Source: Perkinsus olseni
Taxonomy: Eukaryota; Perkinsozoa; Perkinsida; Perkinsidae
Assembly (NCBI GenBank): GCA_013115135.1
Contig: JABANP010000888.1
Span: forward strand, 1 to 13,358
Reading direction: 5' to 3'
Length of the DNA: 13,358 nt
Part shown: positions 6,418 to 13,358 of the stretch, in pieces
Position numbering within the stretch: position 1 is the stretch's first letter
Layout: each line of letters begins with the position of its first letter
The notes under the pieces: model-generated
What the model saw: the letters and a program-made list of their open reading frames with translations, nothing else
Told to the model about the DNA's origin: nothing
The model's database searches: none
Position numbers and translations under genes: made by a program

Positions 6418-7671
6418 ATGACTGTGACATTCCTCGTCGGAGCACTTCCTATTATGGTGACTGGAAGCCTTCGCCGCCTTCAGGTCAGTACTACGACCCC
6501 GAGTGCTACGACAACAGTTGCTGCCAGCACGGTCGACGCTGGGACCTTACAGAATACCTGTGATATCTACTGCCAGGGGCTCAATGGTGGTGCCTCATAC
6601 TGCAAGCTTGACCAGAACCCACCTACTTGCCAAGGGGGCGATCAGGCATGCGGCACGATTGCCCTCTGTGGCCCTCCAGTAACTGTGACGCCGACTCAGG
6701 CCGTGCCGACTGGTGACGGAACCTATGAGCCAGCCTGTGATACCATGTGCCAAAGTCTCAATGATGAGGCCTCTTACTGCAAGTGGTGGCTCCCAAAGCC
6801 CACTTGTCTCGGTGGTGACCAGCCGTGTGGTGATCAAACTGTGTGCACCTCCCAGACCTGGCCGCCCGCTCCAACGCCCTCCCTGCCTGCTGGAGCCCAT
6901 CCTTACGAGTCTGCTCCCTGTAACGCCTACTGCGTTGGTCTCAACGGGCCAGCGTCATTCTGTAAGTGGTGGAAGAATGAGCCTGTCTGTCAGGGCGGTG
7001 ATCAGCCTTGCGGTCCTTCGGACTGTGCCACCGGTACCCCTGCTCCCACCGAGGGTCCCCCTGACTCTCATGCTGGCCCCAGCCCCAATTGTGATGCCTA
7101 CTGCACTTCGGTTAACCCTGGCCTCTCCGGCGACCGCGTGTCGTACTGCAAGTGGTGGCTCTACGTGCCTGTCTGCTATGATGGTGACCAGCCATGCGGC
7201 CCGAGTGTTTGCAGTTCTTTCGGGGAAACCACAACGTCGACCTCTGCTGTCACTTCCACTACCCAGGCTACCACCACTCAGGCGACCACTACTGTGGCTA
7301 TCACCACTCAAGGGGCTACCACAACGGCGGCTGTAACCACCCAGGTAGCGACTACGCCAGTTCCTACTACGCAGACACCTACCACTCAGGCCGCGACCAC
7401 TGCTGTTGCCACGACTCAAGCCGCGACTACTCCGGCTGCCACCACTCAAGCGGCCACTACTGCGGGTCCGACTAGTCAGGCTGCGACCACTGCGGCTCCG
7501 ACTACTCAGGCCGCGACCACTGTGGCTCCGACTACTCAGGCGGCCACTACCGCGGCTGCTCAAGTTAGTTGGCTTCCCCATTGTAACAATGACCGGGGGG
7601 AATCAAACCCCCACCCCCAGGGGCACTCCTGCCTCTGGGTCGTCCATGCTGTCCCCTACTCTTCTTCCTGA
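6418..7671 (+). CDS. Secreted Cys-module, Thr-rich repeat protein, copy 2 (tail replaced by LINE sequence)
   Basis: The product is 417 residues from the equivalent ATG, with a signal-like N-terminus (MTVTFLVGALPIM), the same four six-cysteine modules and a Thr-rich tail in the correct frame. Every module cysteine is conserved with copy 1. About nine substitutions occur in the first 270 residues, and many more in the irregular start of the tail. Residue 381 is the last from the gene. The final 36 residues, from CAA at 7561 to a stop at 7669-7671, are LINE 5' sequence read out of frame (QVSWLPHCNND...). The frame overlaps LINE ORF1 by 83 nt. The folded modules look intact while most of the stalk is lost, so the protein may still be made as a short form, perhaps with altered anchoring. 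Function unknown, as for copy 1. Confidence 0.7.
   Translation: MTVTFLVGALPIMVTGSLRRLQVSTTTPSATTTVAASTVDAGTLQNTCDIYCQGLNGGASYCKLDQNPPTCQGGDQACGTIALCGPPVTVTPTQAVPTGDGTYEPACDTMCQSLNDEASYCKWWLPKPTCLGGDQPCGDQTVCTSQTWPPAPTPSLPAGAHPYESAPCNAYCVGLNGPASFCKWWKNEPVCQGGDQPCGPSDCATGTPAPTEGPPDSHAGPSPNCDAYCTSVNPGLSGDRVSYCKWWLYVPVCYDGDQPCGPSVCSSFGETTTSTSAVTSTTQATTTQATTTVAITTQGATTTAAVTTQVATTPVPTTQTPTTQAATTAVATTQAATTPAATTQAATTAGPTSQAATTAAPTTQAATTVAPTTQAATTAAAQVSWLPHCNNDRGESNPHPQGHSCLWVVHAVPYSSS
7228..7560 (+). repeat. 30-bp minisatellite, copy 2 (short array)
   Basis: About eleven units of the TTQAATTxAx type in the correct frame, without the 2-bp loss of copy 1. The early units differ from copy 1 more than the Cys modules do (for example QATTTVAITT against PPATTAAATT). 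The array stops abruptly at the LINE junction. Confidence 0.85.
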
Positions 7672-9235
7672 CGAGGCGTCACCTTCCGACTCCGGCACCA
7701 GGGAGGCTGGCCGTCACAAGAAGAAGAGCAAGGAAAAGAGCAAGGATGCGGTATCTGGGCTACACGAAGAATTGGAGGAGAAGCTCAGGTCTGTGGACCT
7801 GGAAGCGGAGGACGCTTTCAAAGACGTAATTGGGATATACACAAGCGCTCTGTACGAGGGCAGATACTACAAGACAAGTATCTCGTTCTTAAAGAACGTG
7901 GGACTGTACATGGCGCAGCTGTTCGCCTTTAAATCCGAGGAAGTGGCGAACGAGCGGGCTCAGAGAATTAAGCTGCTACAGGAGCTTGCGGAGAGCAAAG
8001 CGCAGAGGGAGAGAGAGAGGAACGCGGTCGGTAGTGTTGCTGAAGAGCATGGACATGCCGATCAGGCGTGCGGCAGCGGAGGAAGGGAGCTCGGTGTGCG
8101 TCGTGGCACCGGCAACAGGCCGGAGAGGGTAGCATCGGGGCATACTGCTGGTATGGGACCCAACCCACCGCGCGCTGCATCGGCGGGTCGGCAGAGAGGG
8201 AACTCGCGGCGAGGAGGTAGTGACGGAAGGCTAGTTCCCGCTGGTGGGGCACCAAGGAGGGCGCCCGGACAACCCAGTCAGAGAAGGGCCGAGTCGAGGG
8301 CAGTGAATCGCGAAGCGTCGCAGGGAGAGGAAGCTGGATGGACACAAGTGGGTCGAAATAACCGGAGCAGACAGAGGAAGCGCTCAGGCGCTCCTCAGAG
8401 GGGCAGCCCTAAACATCTGCTGGTCACCACCCTTTCCAGCAGGCTTCAGGGGGTGCCAGAGGGGAGAAGGTGGCCGAACCTCAGCAACGAGGATTATGAT
8501 ACCTGCCTCAAGAAGATGCAGGAAGCGGCTCTCATGGAGGAAGGAGCACAGTGGAGGATCCTTGGGATGTGGAGAACCTCGTTTGGGCTGGCCATCGAGC
8601 TAGGGGATCGCGGGACTCTTCAAGACACTCTTAGGGCCCCACCACCAGGGCTGTCGGTAAAGGAGCTGGCCCAAAAGTCATGCGAGCTCTCCATCTCGGA
8701 CATTCCGCTCGCTCTCGCCAATGAGCAAGGCTTGAGGAGGGAGATCGTTAGAAGGAATGGGATTCCAGAGGATGTCCCATGGGAAATTGTGAAAATATGC
8801 ACGAAGAAAGATGCGCAAGGGGAGCCGAGCAGTGCCACGGCCATCGTCAAAATGGAAGAGGCGGTGGCCAATAGGTTCCTAGGGAAGGGAGGTAGGAAGG
8901 ACGCCCTGTACATCGGGGCTACCAGAGTGAGAGTGAGACCCCACCACTACACCAGGGTGTGTTTTGACTGTGCTGGAAGGCACCCGGAGAGCGAGGGTTG
9001 CGGGGACAGACCAGAGAGATGCGCTTGGTGTGGCCAGGTTGGGCATCAACAGAGGGACTGTACACTGAGGAACCTGCCGGCATCGCAGAGGACCTGTGGG
9101 CGCTGCGAATGCAAAGGGCATGGCTCCATGGAGTACATGAAATGTGACGCGGCAAGAGTAATTCGTGAGGCCGTCGCGCCGGCGAACGAACTTGAGCAAC
9201 CGGGCAGGGTACCAGAGATAAATGTCCGAGCCTGA
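7589..9235 (+). CDS. LINE ORF1: gag-like nucleic-acid-binding protein with zinc knuckles
   Basis: 548 residues from ATG 7589, the first Met inside the element. The same frame is open further left to 7406, but there it is minisatellite read as Leu/Arg-rich nonsense, so that start is rejected. The N-terminus is polar. A Lys-rich stretch (HKKKSKEKSKD) leads into a Glu/Lys/Leu-rich, coiled-coil-like region, then an Arg/Gly-rich basic linker. A folded region of about 170 residues ends near LYIGATRVRVRPHH, the position where gag-like ORF1 proteins usually carry an RRM-like fold before the knuckles. Three knuckles follow: C458-C461-H465-C471 (atypical spacing), C478-C481-H486-C491 (canonical CX2CX4HX4C) and C503-C506-H511-C519 (long last gap). 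In this class ORF1 binds element RNA in the ribonucleoprotein particle. A G6/C5 hairpin (7595-7612) lies just after the ATG. The frame is intact. Confidence 0.88.
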   Translation: MTGGNQTPTPRGTPASGSSMLSPTLLPDEASPSDSGTREAGRHKKKSKEKSKDAVSGLHEELEEKLRSVDLEAEDAFKDVIGIYTSALYEGRYYKTSISFLKNVGLYMAQLFAFKSEEVANERAQRIKLLQELAESKAQRERERNAVGSVAEEHGHADQACGSGGRELGVRRGTGNRPERVASGHTAGMGPNPPRAASAGRQRGNSRRGGSDGRLVPAGGAPRRAPGQPSQRRAESRAVNREASQGEEAGWTQVGRNNRSRQRKRSGAPQRGSPKHLLVTTLSSRLQGVPEGRRWPNLSNEDYDTCLKKMQEAALMEEGAQWRILGMWRTSFGLAIELGDRGTLQDTLRAPPPGLSVKELAQKSCELSISDIPLALANEQGLRREIVRRNGIPEDVPWEIVKICTKKDAQGEPSSATAIVKMEEAVANRFLGKGGRKDALYIGATRVRVRPHHYTRVCFDCAGRHPESEGCGDRPERCAWCGQVGHQQRDCTLRNLPASQRTCGRCECKGHGSMEYMKCDAARVIREAVAPANELEQPGRVPEINVRA

Positions 9236-11120
9236 TTCAGGGCAGGAGCGGGCAGGCGGCCCGCAAGGGCCGGGCGGGCAGGACTTTCCGAGGAGGACGA
9301 TGAGGGTGGGCTGCATGAACGTTATGAGGTCGCCAGGAGCCCTGGCGATCGCCGTGGAGGAGTTCCAGAAAGCTGGCGTGCTAGCAGTGCTCATACAGGA
9401 ACCGCCGGCCGGGACTCCGGTGCGGTGCGGAGACTACGACGTGGTCAGAGACCTCAGCACCAGCAGGCCACGGGCGGCTTTACTGATTGCACAGGGAATC
9501 CCCTACAAGGTTGACACAGCTGCGGAGGACCACGCCACAGTTGAGGTTAGACCACCGGGTTGGGGACGATGGATTAAACTCACCTCCCTTTACCTGGGAA
9601 GGGACAAGGCGCTCGAACAGGTATTGGGCAGAGTGAAAGGCGGGCCCTGGTCACTAGTGGGAGGGGACCTCAACGCTCAGTCCTGCAGCTGGTGCTCAAG
9701 AGCGTCGAGTAGACAGCCCCAGAACCAGTACGATAGAGAGTCCTGGAGAAGGGGAGCCGAGATAGACAGGTGGGCTGATTCGGAGAACCTGAGATGCGTG
9801 AACGTCAACGTGGGCCGGGACACCTTCCACAATTCTAGGTGGGGCTCCGCCATAGATGGTATATTCTTGGGGGAGGGCCTCGCAGAATGCTGCGCGAATG
9901 GTGCGGATGTCATGGACCTTGCCGTTCCCAGCGACCATGAAGCCCTTGGGCTTAGTCTCGCACCACCAGGGGACGAAAGAGAGAACGGGCAGGATGGGGG
10001 CACGGCGAAAGGGAGGCGAAATCCAAAGAGAACGAACTGGGAGAAGTTCATAGGGCACATAGACAAGTGCAACTCGGGAGCGGAGATAAGGGACGCGGAG
10101 GAGCTGGAAAGAAGAGCAGGCCATCTACAAAAGCGTCTAAAAGACGCGGTGCGCTTATCCACTCGAAGAAAGACAGCTGGGCGTCCGGGCTCCAAAAACT
10201 GGTGGAATGAAGACCTGGAAAAGCTGAGGCGGACATACCAGAGGGAGAGAGGTAAGGCACGCAAGAACCCTGGGGTACCAGCCTTGGCAGAGGCCGAAGT
10301 AGAAGCGAGAAGGGCCCTGCTCAGGGGAATAAAGCAATGCAAAAGGGAGGCATCCAGGAAGGCCATAGAGGCCATGGATGAGGGAGCGGTCAAGAGGTGG
10401 GCAAAGCCTAGGGCACTACAGGAATGGTTCGATGCCGAGCAGGCCATGGACTACTTCGTGGGCCCAGCAACAGGGGATGGAGATAGAGGGGAGGGAGTGG
10501 CGAATCACCACGAGGATGAGGCGAACCATAGACCAACCTTCGAGTTGGAGATGGCGACTTTCCGCCGCCTAGTAGCCGCCACACCAAAAGGGCGGGCGCC
10601 GGGAGATGATGAATGTGCATATGAACATGTTCGATACGCTGTAGAGAACTCCAGCAATTTTCGCGGGGAAATCTGGGAGGTTATGAAGGCATCCGTGCAA
10701 CTAGGGGTCTTTCCACGAGCCTTCAAACCTGTAAGACTCGTGCTGATACCCAAACCTTCCAAAGGAGGGGACCAGGGAAACGGCCGAGCAGAGAACCCGT
10801 GGAAGAGATGGCGTCCAATATCGCTGCTCAGGGTCTTGGGCAAGGTTCTGGAGAAGGTGATACTGTGGCACTGGCGCACCCAGGAGGTGCCGGTCGGGGT
10901 GCACGGATACGTGCCAGGCCGTTCGACGGTCACCGGAATCAAAGCGATGAGGGACTGGAGGGGCCGAAGCGATGCCGCCAAGGCTTCACAGGCATGCTAT
11001 TGGAAGACGTCACGGGAGCTTTTGACCACTGCCGCTGGCAGAATGTTGAAGCAGCGGTGGCCAAGCGCGTTGGGGCCCAATGGACTCGGTTGGTTACATC
11101 CTTCCTACAGGGAAGGGTAG
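9222..11120 (+). CDS. ORF2 piece 1: EEP endonuclease and N-terminal RT
   Basis: Open for 632 residues. The apurinic-like (EEP) endonuclease begins at MRVGCMN (Met27). Active-site positions seen are N33, E60 (LIQEP), D149 and N151 (GGDLNA), D212 (IDGIFL) and the closing S237-D238-H239. The fold nicks target DNA to prime reverse transcription. A basic linker (about 260-400) precedes RT, which starts near residue 445 (TPKGRAPGDDECAYEHV) and includes KPVRLVLIPKP, RPISLL and HGYVPGRST. After about 10990 the frame leaves the RT alignment; the last 40 or so residues are out-of-frame. Confidence 0.88.
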   Translation: MSEPDSGQERAGGPQGPGGQDFPRRTMRVGCMNVMRSPGALAIAVEEFQKAGVLAVLIQEPPAGTPVRCGDYDVVRDLSTSRPRAALLIAQGIPYKVDTAAEDHATVEVRPPGWGRWIKLTSLYLGRDKALEQVLGRVKGGPWSLVGGDLNAQSCSWCSRASSRQPQNQYDRESWRRGAEIDRWADSENLRCVNVNVGRDTFHNSRWGSAIDGIFLGEGLAECCANGADVMDLAVPSDHEALGLSLAPPGDERENGQDGGTAKGRRNPKRTNWEKFIGHIDKCNSGAEIRDAEELERRAGHLQKRLKDAVRLSTRRKTAGRPGSKNWWNEDLEKLRRTYQRERGKARKNPGVPALAEAEVEARRALLRGIKQCKREASRKAIEAMDEGAVKRWAKPRALQEWFDAEQAMDYFVGPATGDGDRGEGVANHHEDEANHRPTFELEMATFRRLVAATPKGRAPGDDECAYEHVRYAVENSSNFRGEIWEVMKASVQLGVFPRAFKPVRLVLIPKPSKGGDQGNGRAENPWKRWRPISLLRVLGKVLEKVILWHWRTQEVPVGVHGYVPGRSTVTGIKAMRDWRGRSDAAKASQACYWKTSRELLTTAAGRMLKQRWPSALGPNGLGWLHPSYREG

Positions 11121-11806
11121 TCACCCTGGTAAGCAGCAGTGGAGAGCATGCCACTCGCCTGAGGACGAAAGGGGTGAGCCAGGGGTCGGGGCTATCGCCA
11201 AGATTGTTCGTGCTGGACTCGTGCGGGATGGTAGACGAGATCAAGAGGGCCCATCAGGAAGACGAGAATAACCCAGACGCTCCGCAGTACGACATCAACG
11301 TCATCATGTACGCAGACGACTTGTGCGTCGGGGTCAAAAGCGGCAGCATCGAGGGACTGGTGTATGGCATTACGAGGGCAAGGCAGGCTGCGAAGGCATG
11401 GGCGGAAAGAGAAGGTTTTAGTCTGGCGGAGGCCAAGGAAGAGCTCTGGGTGGGCGGAGGGGACCTCACGAGAGCCCTTATCGGCGATCGATTGCCCGAA
11501 CTGCGAGGCAAGATTAAGGAGGAGGTTAAATGGCTAGGGCTGACCATGAGGAGCTCGCCGAAAGGGGGGATCTGTTTCAGGAGACAGGCCGAAAGGTCAC
11601 TAGAGGAAGCTGGTAAGGCGCTGAAGAGGTACACACCGCTCTGTCGGCGGCAGTTCGGCTTGTCCGAGGCTGTGCTGGAGGGGCTCTGGCACAGGGTGAT
11701 TATCCCGAAAGCCTGCTATGGAGCAGAACTATGGGGGCATCAGGCACGGTACGCCTGGTACACGAAGAAGGCAGAAAGCCTCCCAGGCATGCAGCGGGCA
11801 GACTGA
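10991..11806 (+). CDS. ORF2 piece 2: reverse transcriptase catalytic core
   Basis: The RT core continues in the second frame. Motif A is LLEDVTGAFD, with catalytic Asp at 11006-11008. Motif B is VSQGSGLSPRLF. Motif C is YADD at 11309-11320, with the two metal-binding Asp. VKWLGLTM matches the later thumb-proximal RT block. The frame has open sequence upstream to an ATG at 10799, but that part is a shadow of piece 1. It ends at a TGA at 11804-11806, just after the AELWG / KKAESLPGMQRA region that usually joins RT to RNase H in these elements. Confidence 0.87.
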   Translation, partial: GMLLEDVTGAFDHCRWQNVEAAVAKRVGAQWTRLVTSFLQGRVVTLVSSSGEHATRLRTKGVSQGSGLSPRLFVLDSCGMVDEIKRAHQEDENNPDAPQYDINVIMYADDLCVGVKSGSIEGLVYGITRARQAAKAWAEREGFSLAEAKEELWVGGGDLTRALIGDRLPELRGKIKEEVKWLGLTMRSSPKGGICFRRQAERSLEEAGKALKRYTPLCRRQFGLSEAVLEGLWHRVIIPKACYGAELWGHQARYAWYTKKAESLPGMQRAD

Positions 11807-13065
11807 TGTGGCGGGCGCTCGGTTCAACGCCGGGAATACTGATGGCACGGGTGATGGAGTGGAAGAGGGTGGATCACGCGGTGGTGGAGAGACTCGCAAA
11901 GGCGACCCTGTACAAAAGGGGGTGGCGACTGGAAGACAAGGATGCCAAATGGCTCTCGCAGTATGCGGGCGACGTGCTCAGGAACCAACAGCCGGACAGG
12001 GAGCAGGTGGCACCAGAGGGCAGGGTTCTTGAGATAGACGGAGGAGGCAGCCCGATGCCAGAGGAGGGATGCGTGCAGTACTACACGGACGGGAGCCGTA
12101 AGGAGCGCACCAAGGGCCGGCCAAGGGGCGGACGCATTGCGACATGCGCCCGAGTAGGATGCGGGGTGGCAGAGATTGGACCGCAGGGAGAGTTGGCGTG
12201 GGCAGGTTCCCATAGACTGCCGGACTGGTGTACCGTCCATCAAAGCGAGTTGAAGGGGATTGAAAGAGCCTGCATCAGGGCGGAGACAACGCTGCCAAAG
12301 GTGAGGGAAGGAAAGATAAGGAAGGTGGATATCTGTGTGGACAACATATCGGCCCTACGTGCAGCGGGCGGGCACATACAGCTGTTGGGGAGGACAGGGG
12401 CCAGCGCGCGAGCGGCGGTCATCCGGTTGACGGAGAAACTCGAGGAGGCTGGTGGGGAGCTCAGACTCAAGTGGGTCAAATCCCACGTTGGGCATCGGCA
12501 CAATGCCGTTGCCGACCTGCTGGCAGCGGACGGAGCGCACAGAGGAAGACTGCTGACGGCACCAGTCCCGTGGGTGCACACAAGGGAGCAGATACAAAGG
12601 AGGTACGCGTCGAGAGGAGACAGGGACTGGGCAAGGAAGAGCAGTGGTCTGAGGGCTAGTTGGGCGGGCGTCAACCTTGGTCCGAGGCAGCGGAGGGTGA
12701 TTAAGGCAGCGCATCTCTCGCCGGTTGACAGGCGGAGACTCATGGAGGTTATCAGCGGCCATTCGGTCACCAGGAGGCACTGGTGCAAGATAGATCGGAA
12801 TTTGGGTCCTGAGTGCCGATTCTGTGGGGCGGAGATAGAGGATGAGAGACACATCATCTTCGAATGCAGGCGCTTCGCGTTGGAGAGGATCAGGCTGAAG
12901 CGCAGGCTCGGCTGGAGAAGTCTGCCATATCACATAGGGAACTTCCTATCTTCACCCTCGAGGCTGCGGGTGCTGATGGGCTTCTTGAGGAGGGTCTGGC
13001 CGGCCTTGGAGGGGCAAGATGCGGCTGCAACTCCAGCACCAGCCAGAGGAGACTCCATGCATTGA
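11800..13065 (+). CDS. ORF2 piece 3: RNase H domain and C-terminal CCHC finger
   Basis: The third frame is open from before the overlap to a TGA at 13063-13065, with homologous sequence from about LMWRALGSTPG. The RNase H acidic set is complete: Asp in YYTDGS (12088-12090), Glu in HQSELKGIE (12247-12249), Asp in CVDNISAL (12340-12342) and Asp in NAVADLL (12514-12516), with the conserved SHVGH before the last. This domain degrades RNA in RNA:DNA hybrids during second-strand synthesis. Near the end C-x2-C-x8-H-x4-C (CRFCG...RHIIFEC, 12814-12867) is the zinc finger typical of LINE ORF2 C-termini. An ATG at 11731 lies in this frame but in RT-overlapping sequence, so it is not a real start. Confidence 0.87.
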   Translation, partial: RLMWRALGSTPGILMARVMEWKRVDHAVVERLAKATLYKRGWRLEDKDAKWLSQYAGDVLRNQQPDREQVAPEGRVLEIDGGGSPMPEEGCVQYYTDGSRKERTKGRPRGGRIATCARVGCGVAEIGPQGELAWAGSHRLPDWCTVHQSELKGIERACIRAETTLPKVREGKIRKVDICVDNISALRAAGGHIQLLGRTGASARAAVIRLTEKLEEAGGELRLKWVKSHVGHRHNAVADLLAADGAHRGRLLTAPVPWVHTREQIQRRYASRGDRDWARKSSGLRASWAGVNLGPRQRRVIKAAHLSPVDRRRLMEVISGHSVTRRHWCKIDRNLGPECRFCGAEIEDERHIIFECRRFALERIRLKRRLGWRSLPYHIGNFLSSPSRLRVLMGFLRRVWPALEGQDAAATPAPARGDSMH

Positions 13066-13074
13066 TGGTGTATT

Positions 13075-13182
13075 AAGAAAAGAAAAAAAAAGAAAAAAAA
13101 AGAGAAAAAAAAAGAAAAAAGAAAAAAAAAGAGAAAAAAAAAGAAAAGAAAAAAAAAAGAAAAAAAAAACAAGAAAAAAAAA
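13075..13182 (+). repeat. A-rich tract interrupted by single G residues (LINE tail or 3' UTR)
   Basis: About 108 bp of A runs (mostly 4-9) broken by single G and one C, starting 9 bp after the ORF2 stop. Short frames across it (Lys-rich forward, Phe-rich reverse) are meaningless. It is most simply the element's A-rich 3' end. The minimal 3' UTR before it is unusual, so it may instead be an internal simple repeat in a longer 3' UTR. Confidence 0.75.
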
Positions 13183-13358
13183 TGCGTGTATCATTTTGCA
13201 CTATTGGCCTGTACGATTCTTCTATTTCTTGTATCGTTTTTTCCCCTCTACACCTAATTAACTACCTCGGCAGAGCCCCAGCCGGAAGGGGGCTCACCAG
13301 GGGGACGAACCATCTACAGGCCCGAGGCCTGTGTGCCGCCAAGGCCGTATACTGCGCT
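13183..13358. other. Sequence right of the A-rich tract: two hairpins, no gene
   Basis: The first 70 bp are T-rich and the rest GC-rich. GAGCCCC (13273-13279) pairs with GGGGCTC (13289-13295) around 9 nt. ACAGGCC (13316-13322) pairs with GGCCTGT (13326-13332) around CGA. It does not match the minisatellite or the 3' flank of gene copy 1. It could be the LINE 3' UTR with a stem-loop recognised by RT, the start of another element, or unrelated genomic DNA. Confidence 0.5.

Larger units (their letters stand above)
4886..7560 (+). repeat. Tandem duplication unit, copy 2 (truncated at 7560)
   Basis: Direct repeat of 534 to about 3208 at an offset of 4352, becoming 4354 after the 2-bp loss in copy 1. 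It ends inside the minisatellite, at GCGGCTGCT, where LINE sequence begins. The first 740 bp differ from copy 1 at about nine positions by eye. The remainder of the unit (most of the array and the 3' flank) is missing from this window. Confidence 0.92.
9222..13065 (+). pseudogene. LINE ORF2: endonuclease-reverse transcriptase-RNase H polyprotein, two frameshifts
   Basis: The polyprotein runs through three frames: endonuclease and start of RT from 9222, RT core from about 10991, and RNase H plus C-terminal finger from about 11800. Each change fits a one-base loss (or two-base gain). The ATG at 9222 overlaps the ORF1 stop (9233-9235) by 14 nt in the +1 frame, so translation may couple by re-initiation. 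No slippery heptamer is evident at either later shift, so both look like mutation or sequencing indels, not programmed recoding. Every catalytic motif is still present in one of the three pieces, which suggests recent inactivation or base-calling error. The total length matches a full-length ORF2 of this class. Confidence 0.88.
7561..13182 (+). mobile_element. Non-LTR (LINE) retrotransposon, EEP-RT-RNase H type, nearly full length
   Basis: Order: a 28-nt leader, ORF1 (gag-like, three zinc knuckles), ORF2 (EEP endonuclease, RT, RNase H, CCHC finger), then an A-rich tract. A LINE of this layout encodes its own target-primed reverse transcription machinery. An RNase H domain with a gag-like ORF1 fits the I-superfamily group (I, R1/LOA-like, Tad-like); I cannot place the clade without alignment. 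No LTRs are seen. ORF2 carries two frameshifts, so this copy is probably dead unless they are sequence errors. No target-site duplication is found: the bases before 7561 (GCGGCTGCT) do not match those after the tail (TGCGTGTATC). The right boundary is uncertain because the sequence after the A-rich tract could be element 3' UTR. Confidence 0.9.

Noticed and set aside
7406..7588. N-terminal extension of LINE ORF1 into the minisatellite
   Set aside because: The extension is host repeat in the Leu/Arg frame; the element's own first ATG is 7589.
7968..8345. Minus-strand frames within ORF1 and ORF2 (for example 9677-10447)
   Set aside because: All are antisense shadows of the retrotransposon ORFs; no domain seen.
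13019..13261. Lys-rich or Phe-rich small proteins over the A-rich tract
   Set aside because: Low-complexity translation of a simple repeat.
1..13358. tRNA, rRNA or spliced-leader sequence
   Set aside because: I looked for T-arm/GGTTC patterns and for a dinoflagellate/Perkinsus-type spliced-leader core and found no convincing match by eye.

Overview
The window looks like eukaryotic nuclear DNA, probably from a protist. It holds long AT/GC-mixed non-coding stretches, a secreted Cys-rich protein with a Thr/Ala/Gln minisatellite tail, and a non-LTR (LINE-type) retrotransposon with endonuclease, reverse transcriptase and RNase H. No bacterial operon, Shine-Dalgarno pattern, tRNA or rRNA was recognised. 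My best guess is a Perkinsus-like alveolate, but that rests on remembered resemblance, not on a search.

Layout. Positions 1-533 are unique sequence with at most the tail of an upstream reading frame and a 13-bp inverted repeat. Positions 534-4885 form one duplication unit: about 1.5 kb upstream region, the Cys-rich/Thr-rich gene (ATG 2066), and about 0.76 kb of 3' flank. The second unit starts immediately at 4886, giving a head-to-tail tandem duplication with a period of 4352 bp. The offset stays exactly 4352 for about 2.6 kb. Inside the upstream region a 376-bp block (1276-1651) is cleanly inverted in the second copy (5628-6003).

The gene encodes a signal-peptide-like N-terminus, four six-cysteine modules and a mucin-like tail of 10-residue repeats (30-bp minisatellite). 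Copy 1 lost 2 bp in the tail at 3122/3123. It therefore reads on in a different, also stop-free frame rich in Cys, His, Tyr and Gly. Copy 2 keeps the right frame but is cut off after about 11 tail units at 7560.

From 7561 to about 13182 lies a nearly complete LINE, on the same strand. ORF1 is gag-like with three zinc knuckles. ORF2 carries an EEP endonuclease, RT, RNase H and a CCHC finger, but is broken by two frameshifts. ORF2 overlaps ORF1 by 14 nt. An A-rich, G-interrupted tract follows ORF2. The last 176 bp contain two perfect 7-bp hairpins and do not resume the minisatellite, so the insertion is not a simple one with a target-site duplication.

The main points of interest are the precise inversion between young paralogs, the frameshifted but open minisatellite tail, the six-cysteine module that I cannot assign to a named family, and the LINE/minisatellite junction that gives a chimeric reading frame.
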